A stretch of DNA of 64,000 nucleotides from JALYLC01 sp963743275 (GCA_963743275.1 CAVUPB010000008.1:930001-994000), one strand, 5' to 3'; shown: positions 51,344 to 60,273, counted from the first letter of the stretch. The notes: generated by a model not told the origin, from the letters alone. Numbers and translations: made by a program.

Positions 51344-52383
51344 GGCGGAGGGCCCGTCGTCCGCCGGATCACGAGCTCCGGCTCGACAAGGTGGCGGAAC
51401 GAGGAGAACGGCTGCTCCGTCGCGCCGGAGAGGTGGTCGATCAGTGCAGCCGTCGCCATCTCGGCCATCACACGCGCGGGCTGACGGACGGTGGTGAGGG
51501 AAATCCGCGCGACGCGGGCCCACGCGATGTCGTCGAAGCCGACGACGCTCATGTCTCTGGGCACCCGCAGGCCGCGCGCCTCGAGTGAGTCGATGAGGCC
51601 GATCGCAGACAGGTCGTCGCCGGCGACGACGGCGGTCGGGCGGTCGTTCAGCTCGAGCAGGCGGTCGACGACGGCCGGCCGGGGAGCAGGCTCGCTGCTC
51701 CCAGGGGACACCAGGTCGGGCATGCGCAACGCGTTGTCCGCCTCGATCCCGGCTTCGGCCAGGGCGTCGAGGTAGCCGGCGAGCCTGCGATGGCGCCCGG
51801 GGTCGACGTCGCTGTCGATCACCGACGCGATGCGCCGGTGCCCCAACTCGACGAGGTGGCGGACGACGAGGCGCATTCCGACGTAGTCGTCGACCACGAT
51901 CCGCGCAGCCTGCGGCGGCGCGTCGTGACTGTCGACGAGCACGACCGGCAGCCCGCTTTCGGTCAGGCGGCGGGCGACGCCCGCGTCGCGCATGCCGCAG
52001 AGGATGTAACCGGCCGGGCGGTGGTGGATCAGCGACTCGGCCGCCTGGGCCTCCGTACGGCCGAGGGCGTCGGTGCTCGAGATCAGGAGCCGGTAGGCCC
52101 GCGCGTCGGCAATCCCTTCAATGCCGCCGAGCATGTCGGCGTAGAAGGGATTGCCGAGCCGCGGCACGAGGACGCCGATCGTGCGGGTGCTCTGGTTCGC
52201 GAGTCCCTGCGCGACGGCGCTCGGGACATACCCGAGCTCTTCGATCGCGCCCTCCACCCGCTGGCGCAGCGCGGCCCGGACGGGCCGCCGGTGGAGGACG
52301 TTCGAGACGGTGGACTTGGAGACGCCGGCGTGGCGCGCCACGTCGACGATCGTCACCGGCCGTCGATTGGCGCCCGACGTCAC
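51340..52383 (-). CDS. LacI-family transcriptional regulator
   Basis: A 347-aa repressor: HTH TIVDVARHAGVSKSTVSNVLHRRPVRAALRQRV at the N-terminus, hinge helix and a periplasmic-binding-like sensor (RTIGVLVPRLGNPFYADMLGGI, DDLSAIGLIDSLEARGLRVPRDMSVVGFDD). It heads the operon of permeases and binding protein and is divergent from the ATPases. Two operators matching the family's TGGNAGCGCTNCCA style lie in the gap. LacI sensors usually bind sugars, which suggests that the transporter may carry a glycoside. Confidence 0.93.
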   Translation of the reverse strand: MTSGANRRPVTIVDVARHAGVSKSTVSNVLHRRPVRAALRQRVEGAIEELGYVPSAVAQGLANQSTRTIGVLVPRLGNPFYADMLGGIEGIADARAYRLLISSTDALGRTEAQAAESLIHHRPAGYILCGMRDAGVARRLTESGLPVVLVDSHDAPPQAARIVVDDYVGMRLVVRHLVELGHRRIASVIDSDVDPGRHRRLAGYLDALAEAGIEADNALRMPDLVSPGSSEPAPRPAVVDRLLELNDRPTAVVAGDDLSAIGLIDSLEARGLRVPRDMSVVGFDDIAWARVARISLTTVRQPARVMAEMATAALIDHLSGATEQPFSSFRHLVEPELVIRRTTGPPP

Positions 52384-52492
52384 GCCGCAGTCCGTTCAAC
52401 AGCGAGCCCGAGGTGAGCGCGAACGATCGCGCGGCAGAGGAGCGCCTGCGCCACCAATCCGCAACCGACGGCGCCAAGGCGCAGATATTTCG

Positions 52493-52504
52493 TGGAGCGC
52501 TCCA
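52493..52504. promoter_or_regulatory. LacI operator 1
   Basis: Perfect palindrome TGGAGCGCTCCA. It lies 12 nt downstream of the -10 of the minus-strand promoter, so bound repressor would block lacI-dppC-dppB-SBP transcription. Confidence 0.75.
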
Positions 52505-52516
52505 ACTTGAGGGCGG

Positions 52517-52546
52517 ATGCTACGACGTGCGACTCTTGGACGTCAA
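52517..52546 (-). promoter_or_regulatory. Promoter of the lacI-permease operon
   Basis: On the minus strand: TTGACG (52541-52546), 18-nt spacer, TAGCAT (52517-52522). Confidence 0.7.
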
Positions 52547-52565
52547 GTAGCGGTTTCTGCCCTTC

Positions 52566-52594
52566 TTGACAGGCCGGTGGGCCACCTGTAATTG
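52566..52594 (+). promoter_or_regulatory. Promoter of the ATPase operon
   Basis: On the plus strand: TTGACA (52566-52571), 17-nt spacer, TAATTG (52589-52594). The expected start point is next to operator 2. Confidence 0.7.
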
Positions 52595-52604
52595 TCCCGG
52601 CTTA

Positions 52605-52616
52605 TGGAGCGTTCCA
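52605..52616. promoter_or_regulatory. LacI operator 2
   Basis: TGGAGCGTTCCA, one base from operator 1, about 10 nt after the -10 of the plus-strand promoter. The centres are 112 bp apart, so looping by a LacI tetramer-like complex is possible. Confidence 0.72.
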
Positions 52617-52635
52617 CGCGAGGAATCCTTCTCCG

Positions 52636-52755
52636 GTGAACGTCGGCATCCTCACTGACGCGCTCTCCGACCGGCCGCTCGAAGCCGCTCTCGCCTGGTG
52701 CCGCTCGCGCCCGCTGACGTCTGTGATCCAGCGCCCATGGCGCGGCACGAGGTGA
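52636..52755 (+). pseudogene. N-terminal remnant of a sugar phosphate isomerase/epimerase
   Basis: A GTG-started frame reads VNVGILTDALSDRPLEAALAWCRSRPLTSV and then stops after 39 codons. The opening strand-helix pattern (VGILTDAL...PLEAALAWC) is that of xylose-isomerase-like TIM-barrel proteins; the remaining ~250 residues are gone. It sits directly under the LacI-controlled promoter, so a sugar gene probably once led this operon. Confidence 0.6.
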
Positions 52756-52763
52756 ACGGTTGA

Positions 52764-53792
52764 ATGGCTCTCCTCGAGGTCAATGACCTGAAGACGCACT
52801 TCCGGACGGACGACGGCGTCGTCCGTGCCGTCGACGGCGTCTCATTCAGCGTCGACAAGGGCCAGACGCTCGGGATCGTCGGCGAGTCCGGGTCGGGCAA
52901 GAGCGTCACGTGCCTCACGATCATGGGGCTGAACCCGAAGCGGACGGCGACCTCGACCGGCACCGCGCTCTGGAAGGGCGAGGATCTCCTGACCGCCAGT
53001 TCGAAGCGGCTGCGCGAGATTCGCGGCGGCGAGATCGCGATGATCTTCCAGGATCCGATGACGAGCCTGAACCCGGTGCACAAGATCGGTGACCAGCTCG
53101 CCGAGGCGATGCGCCTGCACGAGGACGTCTCGAAGAAGCGGTCGCGGGCCCGGGCACTCGAACTGCTGCTGGCGGTCGGCATCCCACGCGCCGAGCGTCG
53201 CCTGGACGATTACCCGCATCAGTTCTCCGGCGGCATGCGACAGCGCGTGATGATCGCGATGTCGCTCATCAACAATCCCGACTTGCTGATCGCCGACGAG
53301 CCGACGACCGCGCTCGACGTGACGACGCAGGCCCAGATCCTGACGCTGATCGAGAAGCTCCAGGAGGAGTTTGGCAGCGCCGTGATCATGATCACGCACG
53401 ACCTTGGCGTCGTTGCGGAGATCGCCGACGAAGTGGTCGTCATGTACGCGGCCGAGGTCGCCGAGAAGGGCGCCGTCGACCAGATCTTCAAGAAGCCGCA
53501 CCATCCATACACCTGGGGCTTGATGGGCTCGCTGCCTCGCCTCGACGCGGACGTCGAGCGGCTTGTGCAGATCCAGGGCCAGCCGCCGTCGATGCTCCGG
53601 CCGCCGTCGGGATGCCGGTTCCATCCGCGCTGCCCCTACGTGATGCCGATCTGCAAGGAAGAGAATCCCGGCCTGACCCCCGTCTCGGGCGATCCCGGCC
53701 ACCTCCAGTCCTGCCACCTCGACGAGGGGACGAAGGATCGCGAGGCGGCAAAGCTGCTCGCCGTCATGAAGGGCAAAGGACAAGCTGCGTAA
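52764..53792 (+). CDS. Oligopeptide-type ABC transporter ATPase (DppD/OppD)
   Basis: A 342-aa ATPase: Walker A GESGSGKS, Q-loop FQDPMTSLNP, signature FSGGMRQRV, Walker B LLIADEPTTALD, H-loop ITHD, and the C-terminal oligo_HPY domain with CRFHPRCPYVMPIC, a Cys set that may bind an iron-sulfur cluster. It pairs with the next gene to power the permeases. The operon is divergent from lacI and shares its control region. Confidence 0.96.
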   Translation: MALLEVNDLKTHFRTDDGVVRAVDGVSFSVDKGQTLGIVGESGSGKSVTCLTIMGLNPKRTATSTGTALWKGEDLLTASSKRLREIRGGEIAMIFQDPMTSLNPVHKIGDQLAEAMRLHEDVSKKRSRARALELLLAVGIPRAERRLDDYPHQFSGGMRQRVMIAMSLINNPDLLIADEPTTALDVTTQAQILTLIEKLQEEFGSAVIMITHDLGVVAEIADEVVVMYAAEVAEKGAVDQIFKKPHHPYTWGLMGSLPRLDADVERLVQIQGQPPSMLRPPSGCRFHPRCPYVMPICKEENPGLTPVSGDPGHLQSCHLDEGTKDREAAKLLAVMKGKGQAA

Positions 53793-54907
53793 TGGCTCAC
53801 TCCGAGCAGACTGAGCCCGCATCGCAGCTCGAGCTGCGCGGCGACGAGCTCCTCGTCGTCGACAACCTGAAGAAGTACTTCCCGATCACCCGCGGCATGG
53901 TCTTCCAGAAGGAAGTCGCCTCGGTGAAGGCGGTCGACGGCGTCTCGTTCGCGCTCCGCGAAGGCGAGACACTCGGCGTCGTCGGCGAGTCGGGCTGCGG
54001 CAAGTCGACGATGGCGCGCTGCATCATGAAGCTGCTCGAACCGACCGGCGGCAAGCTCACCTTCCGGGGCCAGGACATCACCGGCCTCTCGCGCGGGGAG
54101 ATGAGGCCGTTCCGCCGGGAGATGATGATGATCTTCCAGGACCCCTACGCGTCGCTGAACCCGCGCAAGCGCGTCAGCTTCATCGTCGCCGAGGCGCTGC
54201 AAGTGCACAAGCTCGGCACCGACGCGGAGATCAAGCGGCGCGTCCAGGAGCTGCTCGAGGTGGTCGGCCTCAACCCGGAGCACTACAACCGCTTTCCGCA
54301 CGAGTTCTCGGGTGGCCAGCGGCAGCGCATCGGGGTTGCGCGTGCGCTCGCTGTCAACCCGAAGCTGATCGTCTGCGACGAGCCGGTCTCGGCGCTCGAC
54401 GTGTCGGTGCAGGCGCAGATCCTGAACCTGCTGAAAGACCTGCAGCGCGACTTCGGCCTTACCTACATCTTCATCGCGCACGACCTGAACGTCGTCCGCC
54501 ACATCTCCGACCGGGTGATGGTCATGTATCTCGGCCAGGTCGTCGAGACGGCGGATCGCGCTGATCTCTACCGCGAACCGAAGCACCCGTATACCGGAGC
54601 GCTGCTCTCGGCCGTTCCGGTGCCCGACCCCGACGTCGGTCGCCACCGCAAGCGGATCGTGCTCGAGGGCGACGTGCCGTCGCCGCTCAACCCGCCGACC
54701 GCGTGCCGGTTCCATCCTCGCTGTCCCCGCTTCTGCGAGGGCCGTTGCGACGTCGACGAGCCGACACTTACCAACCGCGGCGGCACCGCGAGCCACGTCG
54801 CGAAATGCCACTTCCCGCTCGAGCGCTGGCCGATGTCCGAGCAAGAGATGCGCCGCCCGGGCACCGAGGTCGCGCCCGCCGCACCGGCCGCCGAAACGAC
54901 TGTCTGA
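53792..54907 (+). CDS. Oligopeptide-type ABC transporter ATPase (DppF/OppF)
   Basis: A 371-aa ATPase: Walker A GESGCGKST, FQDPYASLNPR, signature FSGGQRQRI, Walker B LIVCDEPVSALD, H-loop IAHD, and oligo_HPY with CRFHPRCPRFCEGRC. Its ATG overlaps the preceding TAA. Together the five genes (SBP, B, C, D, F) make a complete transporter. Confidence 0.96.
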   Translation: MAHSEQTEPASQLELRGDELLVVDNLKKYFPITRGMVFQKEVASVKAVDGVSFALREGETLGVVGESGCGKSTMARCIMKLLEPTGGKLTFRGQDITGLSRGEMRPFRREMMMIFQDPYASLNPRKRVSFIVAEALQVHKLGTDAEIKRRVQELLEVVGLNPEHYNRFPHEFSGGQRQRIGVARALAVNPKLIVCDEPVSALDVSVQAQILNLLKDLQRDFGLTYIFIAHDLNVVRHISDRVMVMYLGQVVETADRADLYREPKHPYTGALLSAVPVPDPDVGRHRKRIVLEGDVPSPLNPPTACRFHPRCPRFCEGRCDVDEPTLTNRGGTASHVAKCHFPLERWPMSEQEMRRPGTEVAPAAPAAETTV

Positions 54908-55293
54908 CCGCCGTGCAGGCGACCGCGCCTCGCCACGACGTGTGCAGCAAGCGCTCGCGGTCGCGCGATCGTTCAATCGTGTGCGATGAGCGGGCGCTGA
55001 TCCGAGAGCATCCAGGACATCGAGCAACGCTCCAATATCCGGCGGGCGACGGCTGCGCACCGACAGACAGGCCGCGGGACGAATTCGAGACCTCCAAACG
55101 CCACGCTCATTCTGTGAGTACGTCTTAGCGACCCTCGACCTACCCGCGCGGCCAGGCGCCCCGGCGAGGGCGGCTCCGGGCGTGAGAGAATGCCGCAATC
55201 GCGGGCGGCCACACATCCGATCAACCAGAGACGGTTGCGAGCCCCGCAGCCCCCGTCGGCGCGCCGGCGGTCGGCCTTGGAGCCGGCATTTCG
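54908..55293. other. Gap before the metallopeptidase-like gene
   Basis: No separate gene is seen. From 55186 onward the frame of the next gene is already open and reads like protein (SDQPETVASPAAPVGAPAVGLGAGISVGALLG) but has no ATG, GTG or TTG before 55294. A GTG at 55182 would join it if one base were added near 55187, so the true start may lie there. Confidence 0.45.
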
Positions 55294-57153
55294 GTGGGTG
55301 CGCTGCTGGGTCACGGGCTCGGCTCGGCCCGCGCCCGCAGCGCACAGGCGCTGCAGGGCGGCCCGGGCAACGCGCTTGCCGCCCGCGCCGTGCGCGCCGC
55401 GCTGAACGAGCAGTCGCCGAGGTCGTCGCGCGCCGGGAGGGCGATCGCCCGCCAGCACGTCCAGACGCTCTCGGGACGCTACGTCGGCGATATCCCGGGC
55501 GCCCACGCGAACATCCGCGAGGACGTCATCGAGGTGCTCAACCGCCTGCTGCATGTCTGGTCGATCACGATTCCCGACTTCGAGGCCGAGTACGCCTCCG
55601 TCTCTGCCAAACCGCCGAACGAGCCGCTCGCCGTGTCCGACATCCCGCACACGATCGGGGGCCTCAAGCGCAACGAGGAGGCGTCGCTGGCGGCCGCCGT
55701 CGCCCAGACGAACCTGGGCATCACGGTCAGCGGCGCGCTCGGCACCGGCCAACGCAACAACAAGGCCGACGTCCTGGCGCTGCAGGACGCGCTGCACGCG
55801 AACTGGAACATGAACGACGGCGACTACGGCACCGAGCACGCCGCGGTCAGCGCCGGAGCGGATCCGGTGGACGTCGCCACGATTCCCGCCACGCTGCGCG
55901 GCATTGCCGCGTTCAAGCGCGCCTACGTCGACGGCACTTCCCGGCGAGGCGGCGTGCTGGCGGGCACGGGCCCGCCGCCGCCGCAGGCCATAGCCGACCG
56001 CGAAGCCGCCCTGATCACCCCCGGCACCGCGACGACGACGACCGTCGTCGGCGGAGTCACGACGGTCAAGGCGGCCGCGTTCAAGGACAAGGTCAAAGTC
56101 GGCGGCAAGGAGCTCACGTACAAGGAAGACCTCTGGCAGGCGATGGACGCCGTCAGGGCCTACATGCTCAAGATGGCGAACGAGATGTTCAAGCGGCCCA
56201 AGGTGGCGATGTCGGCGTTCGAGATGATCGGCGACGCCGCCAAGGGCCAGGTCGATGCCATCTGGGGCACCTACGGCGCGTTCGGGCCACGCTTCCATGC
56301 CGGCGTCAACTTGCAGGATGCCTCCCTCCGCACCGGGAATGCGCTCGACCTGATCACGTACCTCGTCGACAACCAGGCCGAGCTGGGAGTCGTGCGCGCA
56401 CGCCACAACGCGCAGCACACGCCCACCAACCGCGAGACCCAGATCGCCGCAGACTTCAAGGCCGCCTACCTGAAGACGGGCAACAACACGGCCGACCTCG
56501 AGAAGATCGACAAGGCCTGGCCGGCGCTCAATTCCGGCGGCAACGTCTCCATTCAGCCCTTCGAGGGTGCGAACAAGGCCGGCACGCGCCGCATGCGCTG
56601 GGAGGCCTTCCAGACGATGATCCACGAGTACTTCCACTCGCTCAATCACCCGAACTACTACCGCGTGGCCCGCACGCTCGGACACGATCAGGACTCCGTT
56701 CTGGTCGAGGGCGGCGCGAGCCTGATGACCGACCTGACCTGGAAGCGGATCTACCCCGGCGTGATCCAGGGCAGCGATGCGCTGCGCGCGGCGGTCGAGG
56801 GCGAGCCGGCGCCGTTCACGCCCTCGGTGATCCCTCCGATCACCAACGCCCACTACCACCCGCAACTCGAGCAGTGCGAGGACATCCAGGCGTCGTTCGG
56901 GCCCGAGAATTTCCGGGCCGCGTTCCTGACGGGTCGGATGGAGCTGATCGGCTACCCGACCGAGAAGCCCATGGGGCCCGCGACGGCCACGCCGAGTCAG
57001 AACTTCATCGTGCCGCCGACCGGCTGCCAATCGCTGGCCGATGTCGCCTACATGACGCGCTCGACGACCGAGGAGCTCGCCGGGCTCAACAAGATGCCCC
57101 AGAACGCGGCGGTGCGGCCCGGCCAGACGTTGCTCGTCCCGGGCATGCCGTGA
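55294..57153 (+). CDS. HExxH metallopeptidase-like protein with C-terminal LysM (toxin/effector candidate)
   Basis: A 619-aa protein. The N-terminus has an ALQGGPGNALAARAV segment resembling the LQxxxGN-A-V pattern common in effectors of contractile injection systems. A helical middle follows, with a Gly/Thr-rich stretch near 215-265. The catalytic-type motif MIHEYFHSLNH puts H444, E445 and H448 in HExxH, with E472 (LVEGGASLMTDL) as possible third zinc ligand. The last ~48 residues are a LysM-like repeat (CQSLADVAYMTRSTTEELAGLN ... VRPGQTLLVPG) that could hold peptidoglycan. No signal peptide is seen from this start. The next gene overlaps by 4 bp, like a toxin-immunity pair. Confidence 0.7.
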   Translation: MGALLGHGLGSARARSAQALQGGPGNALAARAVRAALNEQSPRSSRAGRAIARQHVQTLSGRYVGDIPGAHANIREDVIEVLNRLLHVWSITIPDFEAEYASVSAKPPNEPLAVSDIPHTIGGLKRNEEASLAAAVAQTNLGITVSGALGTGQRNNKADVLALQDALHANWNMNDGDYGTEHAAVSAGADPVDVATIPATLRGIAAFKRAYVDGTSRRGGVLAGTGPPPPQAIADREAALITPGTATTTTVVGGVTTVKAAAFKDKVKVGGKELTYKEDLWQAMDAVRAYMLKMANEMFKRPKVAMSAFEMIGDAAKGQVDAIWGTYGAFGPRFHAGVNLQDASLRTGNALDLITYLVDNQAELGVVRARHNAQHTPTNRETQIAADFKAAYLKTGNNTADLEKIDKAWPALNSGGNVSIQPFEGANKAGTRRMRWEAFQTMIHEYFHSLNHPNYYRVARTLGHDQDSVLVEGGASLMTDLTWKRIYPGVIQGSDALRAAVEGEPAPFTPSVIPPITNAHYHPQLEQCEDIQASFGPENFRAAFLTGRMELIGYPTEKPMGPATATPSQNFIVPPTGCQSLADVAYMTRSTTEELAGLNKMPQNAAVRPGQTLLVPGMP

Positions 57154-57662
57154 GTGAGGCATTGGCAGACGCACTGCGCGGCGATCTCGCCGGCTGGCGC
57201 GGGCTCGGAGACGACGTGACGCCCGCCGCGCTCTCCGCGCTTTCGGAGAGCGAGAGTCCGGCCGCCGGCACGGGCAGGCTGTCCGGCATGCCCGTGCGGT
57301 TCCGTCTCTATGACGGGCCACTGGGTCCGATCCGTGCCTGGTTCGACGACGACGACCTGGCGTTCCTGCTGTGGGCCGACCGCCCGTCCCTGGTTGCCGG
57401 AGGCGCCGTGGCGCTCGAGGCCCTCGGCGAGCCCGAGGCGCGACTCGACGACGCCCCCAGCCGCTTCCCGGGGACGACGCAGTGGGTCTGGCCCGACCGT
57501 GGCGTGACGCTCTACGTACAGCGCGCGGACGCGCCGACCGGGAGCGACCCGGTGCGCGCCCTGGCGCTGTTCCGGCCCGGAACGCTCGACTTCTACACGA
57601 CCTGGCTCGGAGCCGACGAGGGCCCGCCCTACCTGCCGCGGCGCGACGGGCCGCCGGCGTAG
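57150..57662 (+). CDS. Partner of the metallopeptidase-like protein (immunity candidate)
   Basis: A 170-aa acidic soluble protein starting at GTG 57150 in a GTGA overlap. Features: PVRFRLYDGPLGPIRAWFDDDDLAFLLWADRP, EALGEPEARLDDAP, WVWPDRGVTLYVQRAD, TLDFYTTWLG. The pattern of a small beta-rich domain with a W-x-W-P-x-x-G-I/V-T-L-Y-V core is reminiscent of immunity proteins, but no family can be named. Coupling to the upstream gene is the main hint. Confidence 0.6.
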   Translation: MSEALADALRGDLAGWRGLGDDVTPAALSALSESESPAAGTGRLSGMPVRFRLYDGPLGPIRAWFDDDDLAFLLWADRPSLVAGGAVALEALGEPEARLDDAPSRFPGTTQWVWPDRGVTLYVQRADAPTGSDPVRALALFRPGTLDFYTTWLGADEGPPYLPRRDGPPA

Positions 57663-57798
57663 CGCTCAGGCGCGCGGGCTGTAGCGCCTGCGCAGCATGC
57701 GATCTCTCGGCCATGGAGGTGAGGCTCGTCGCCGTGGAGGAACCGCACGTCTTTCCCGCGGGGAGATCGCGTGCTTCGCGTCGTCACGCGGGGGCCCT

Positions 57799-57818
57799 CC
57801 TCCTACCTGAGTAGGAGG
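57799..57818. promoter_or_regulatory. Palindromic candidate operator upstream of MMPL gene
   Basis: Perfect inverted repeat CCTCCTAC-ctga-GTAGGAGG, 110 nt before the MMPL start. Its form (short arms, 4-nt centre) suits a LuxR/NarL- or TetR-type site; no regulator gene is adjacent. A terminator for the upstream pair is an alternative. Confidence 0.5.
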
Positions 57819-57928
57819 CCGAATCATCGGCTGGTACGAGCCTCGATCCGCCTTCCCTCCGACGACTGCTGCAGGGCGCGCTCGTAGCGTGGCTGGTGTT
57901 GTCCACGACGAGCGAAGGAGGAACGACC

Positions 57929-60151
57929 ATGGCACGCGGAACGCACAAGTCCAACCTGGCGGCCGGCATGGGTCGCTGGAGCGCCGCTCACTGGAAGGTG
58001 GCGACGTTCGGCTGGCTCGCCTTCGTGGTGGTCGCCTTCGCCATCGGTGGAGCGGTCGGGACGAAGGACGCCGACCCGAACACGACCGGGCCGGGCCAGT
58101 CCGGGCATGTCGACCGGATCCTGGATGCCGGCTTCAAGCAGCCGGCGGGAGAGAGCGTCCTCATCCAGAGCCGTTCGCTTCGCACGAGCGATCCTGCCTT
58201 CAGAGCCGCGGTCGCGGACGTCGTTGCGCGCGTTTCGAAGGCGCCGGACGTCCGCAACGTCCGCTCGCCGCTCGCTGCTGCGAACGGCGGCCGCATCTCG
58301 CAGAACGGGCGTTCGGCGCTCGTGGAGTTCGAGATCCGCGGCGACAAGACCAAGGCGGTCGACAAGGTCGGGCCGGTCCTGAAGAGCGTCGACGATGCGC
58401 AGCGTGCTCATCCCGGCTTCTTCATCGGCGAGTTCGGGGACGCGAGCGCGGTCAAGGCGGTCGAGACCGCCTACGGCGACGATCTGGGCAAGGCGGGTGC
58501 TCTGTCGCTCCCGATCACGCTCGTCATCCTGGTGCTCGCATTCGGGGCACTGGTGGCCGCGGGCATTCCGCTGCTGCTCGCGCTGACCGCCGTGTTCGCG
58601 ACGTTCGGGCTGGTCGCGCTGCCGAGCCACCTGCTGCCGCTCGCGCCGCAGGCCTACGCGATGGTGCTGCTGATCGGCCTTGCGGTCGGCGTCGACTACT
58701 CGATGTTCTACCTGAAGCGCGAGCGCCAGGAGCGCGCAGCCGGGCGCAGCGGACAGGCTGCACTGGAGGCGGCCGCCGCGACGTCAGGCCGCTCGGTGCT
58801 CATCTCCGGGCTCACGGTGATGGTGGCGATGGCGGGCATGTTCCTGACCGGCGACGGCACGTTCGCCTCGCTCGGCATCGCGACGATCCTCGTGGTCGCC
58901 GTCGCCGTGCTCGGGTCTCTGACCGTCCTGCCGGCCTTGCTCTCGAAGCTCGGCGACAAGGTCGACCGGCTGCGGGTCCCGCTCGTCGGCCGGCGCGGCC
59001 GCGACAACGGCGAGGGGCGGATCTGGGGCGCGATCGTCGACCGCGTCCTGCGCCGGCCCGCGCTGTCGGCGCTCGTCGCCGGGGCGTTCATGCTGGCTCT
59101 CGCGGCGCCTGCGCTCCAGCTCCACGTCGCGACGCCGGGGCCGGACACGTTCCCGAAGTCGCTCACGGTCGTCAAGACGTACGACCGGATGCAGCAGGCG
59201 TTCCCGGGCACGGCGCTGCCGGCGAGCGTCGTCGTGCAGGCGCCGAACGTGAACGCGCCGTCGGTGCGAAGGGCGATCGGCCGGTTCGAGCAGCGGGCGC
59301 TCGCCAGCGGCCAGATGTACGAGCCGATAACCGTCGCGGTCAACAAGGACGCCACCGTCGCGAACATCACCGTCCCGATCAGGGGCAAGGGAACCGACGC
59401 CGCCTCGAACGCATCGCTCGCCGAGTTGCGCGACGTGATCATCCCGCAGACGCTCGGCGCCCTCCCGAACGCGGAGACGGGCGTCACGGGCTTGACGGCC
59501 CAATGGAAGGACCAGGCCGATGAGCTGAAGTCGAAGACGCCGATCGTCGTCGCCTTCGTGCTCCTGCTCGCGTTCGCGCTGATGCTGGTCGCGTTCCGCT
59601 CGCTCGTGATCGCAGCCAAGGCGATCCTGCTCAACCTGCTCTCGGTGGCCGCCGCGTACGGCGTCCTCGTGCTCGTCTTCCAGCACGGCTTCGGCAAGGG
59701 CCTGCTCGGCTTCAGCTCCACCGCGGGGATCGACCCGGTGGTGCCGCTGTTGCTGTTCGTGATCCTGTTCGGGCTCTCGATGGACTACCACGTCTTCATC
59801 ATCAGCCGGATCCGGGAGACGTTCGACCGCGGAGCCGGCACCGATGAGGCGATCGCACACGGGATCAAGTCCACCGCCGGCGTCGTCACGAGCGCCGCGA
59901 TGGTCATGGTCAGCGTGTTCGCGATCTTCGGAACGCTCTCGATGTTGTTCTTCAAGCAGTTCGGCGTCGGACTCGCAACGGCAATTCTGCTCGACGCCAC
60001 GATCGTCCGCGCGGTGCTCCTGCCCGCGACGATGAAACTGCTCGGCGACGCGAACTGGTACCTGCCGCGCTGGCTCGAGTGGCTCCCGCACGTCGAGCCC
60101 CAGGAGCCGCCGACCGCCCCGGACGCGGCCCCGATTCCCGCTTCGGCGTAG
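57929..60151 (+). CDS. MMPL/RND family transporter
   Basis: A 740-aa membrane protein with two MMPL halves: each has one helix, a large external loop and five more helices. Visible: WKVATFGWLAFVVVAFAIGGAVG (TM1), GVDYSMFYLKRERQERAAG and FGLSMDYHVFIISRIRE, the paired motifs with the proton-relay Asp-Tyr in TM4 and TM10. MMPL proteins export lipids or small hydrophobic compounds. ATG 57929 is taken because GGAGGAACGACC precedes it. A strong hairpin terminates it. Confidence 0.93.
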   Translation: MARGTHKSNLAAGMGRWSAAHWKVATFGWLAFVVVAFAIGGAVGTKDADPNTTGPGQSGHVDRILDAGFKQPAGESVLIQSRSLRTSDPAFRAAVADVVARVSKAPDVRNVRSPLAAANGGRISQNGRSALVEFEIRGDKTKAVDKVGPVLKSVDDAQRAHPGFFIGEFGDASAVKAVETAYGDDLGKAGALSLPITLVILVLAFGALVAAGIPLLLALTAVFATFGLVALPSHLLPLAPQAYAMVLLIGLAVGVDYSMFYLKRERQERAAGRSGQAALEAAAATSGRSVLISGLTVMVAMAGMFLTGDGTFASLGIATILVVAVAVLGSLTVLPALLSKLGDKVDRLRVPLVGRRGRDNGEGRIWGAIVDRVLRRPALSALVAGAFMLALAAPALQLHVATPGPDTFPKSLTVVKTYDRMQQAFPGTALPASVVVQAPNVNAPSVRRAIGRFEQRALASGQMYEPITVAVNKDATVANITVPIRGKGTDAASNASLAELRDVIIPQTLGALPNAETGVTGLTAQWKDQADELKSKTPIVVAFVLLLAFALMLVAFRSLVIAAKAILLNLLSVAAAYGVLVLVFQHGFGKGLLGFSSTAGIDPVVPLLLFVILFGLSMDYHVFIISRIRETFDRGAGTDEAIAHGIKSTAGVVTSAAMVMVSVFAIFGTLSMLFFKQFGVGLATAILLDATIVRAVLLPATMKLLGDANWYLPRWLEWLPHVEPQEPPTAPDAAPIPASA

Positions 60152-60160
60152 TTCCTGCAC

Positions 60161-60194
60161 GGATCCCGGCCGCGATTGGACGCGGCCGGGATCC
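60161..60194. terminator. Strong stem-loop terminator after MMPL gene
   Basis: Perfect 14-bp stem GGATCCCGGCCGCG/CGCGGCCGGGATCC with loop ATTGGA, 10 nt past the stop codon. Confidence 0.85.
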
Positions 60195-60273
60195 GACAGC
60201 AGCTGCTGTGTCTCTCCCGAGCGGGCCGCGCAGCGTGCCCTCGCTTCGGCTGCGTAGACCTGAGCCTCGTCGG

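Noticed and set aside
55294..57662. Complete contractile injection system
   Set aside because: Only an effector-like protein and its partner are present; no sheath, tube, baseplate or AAA+ ATPase genes are in the window.
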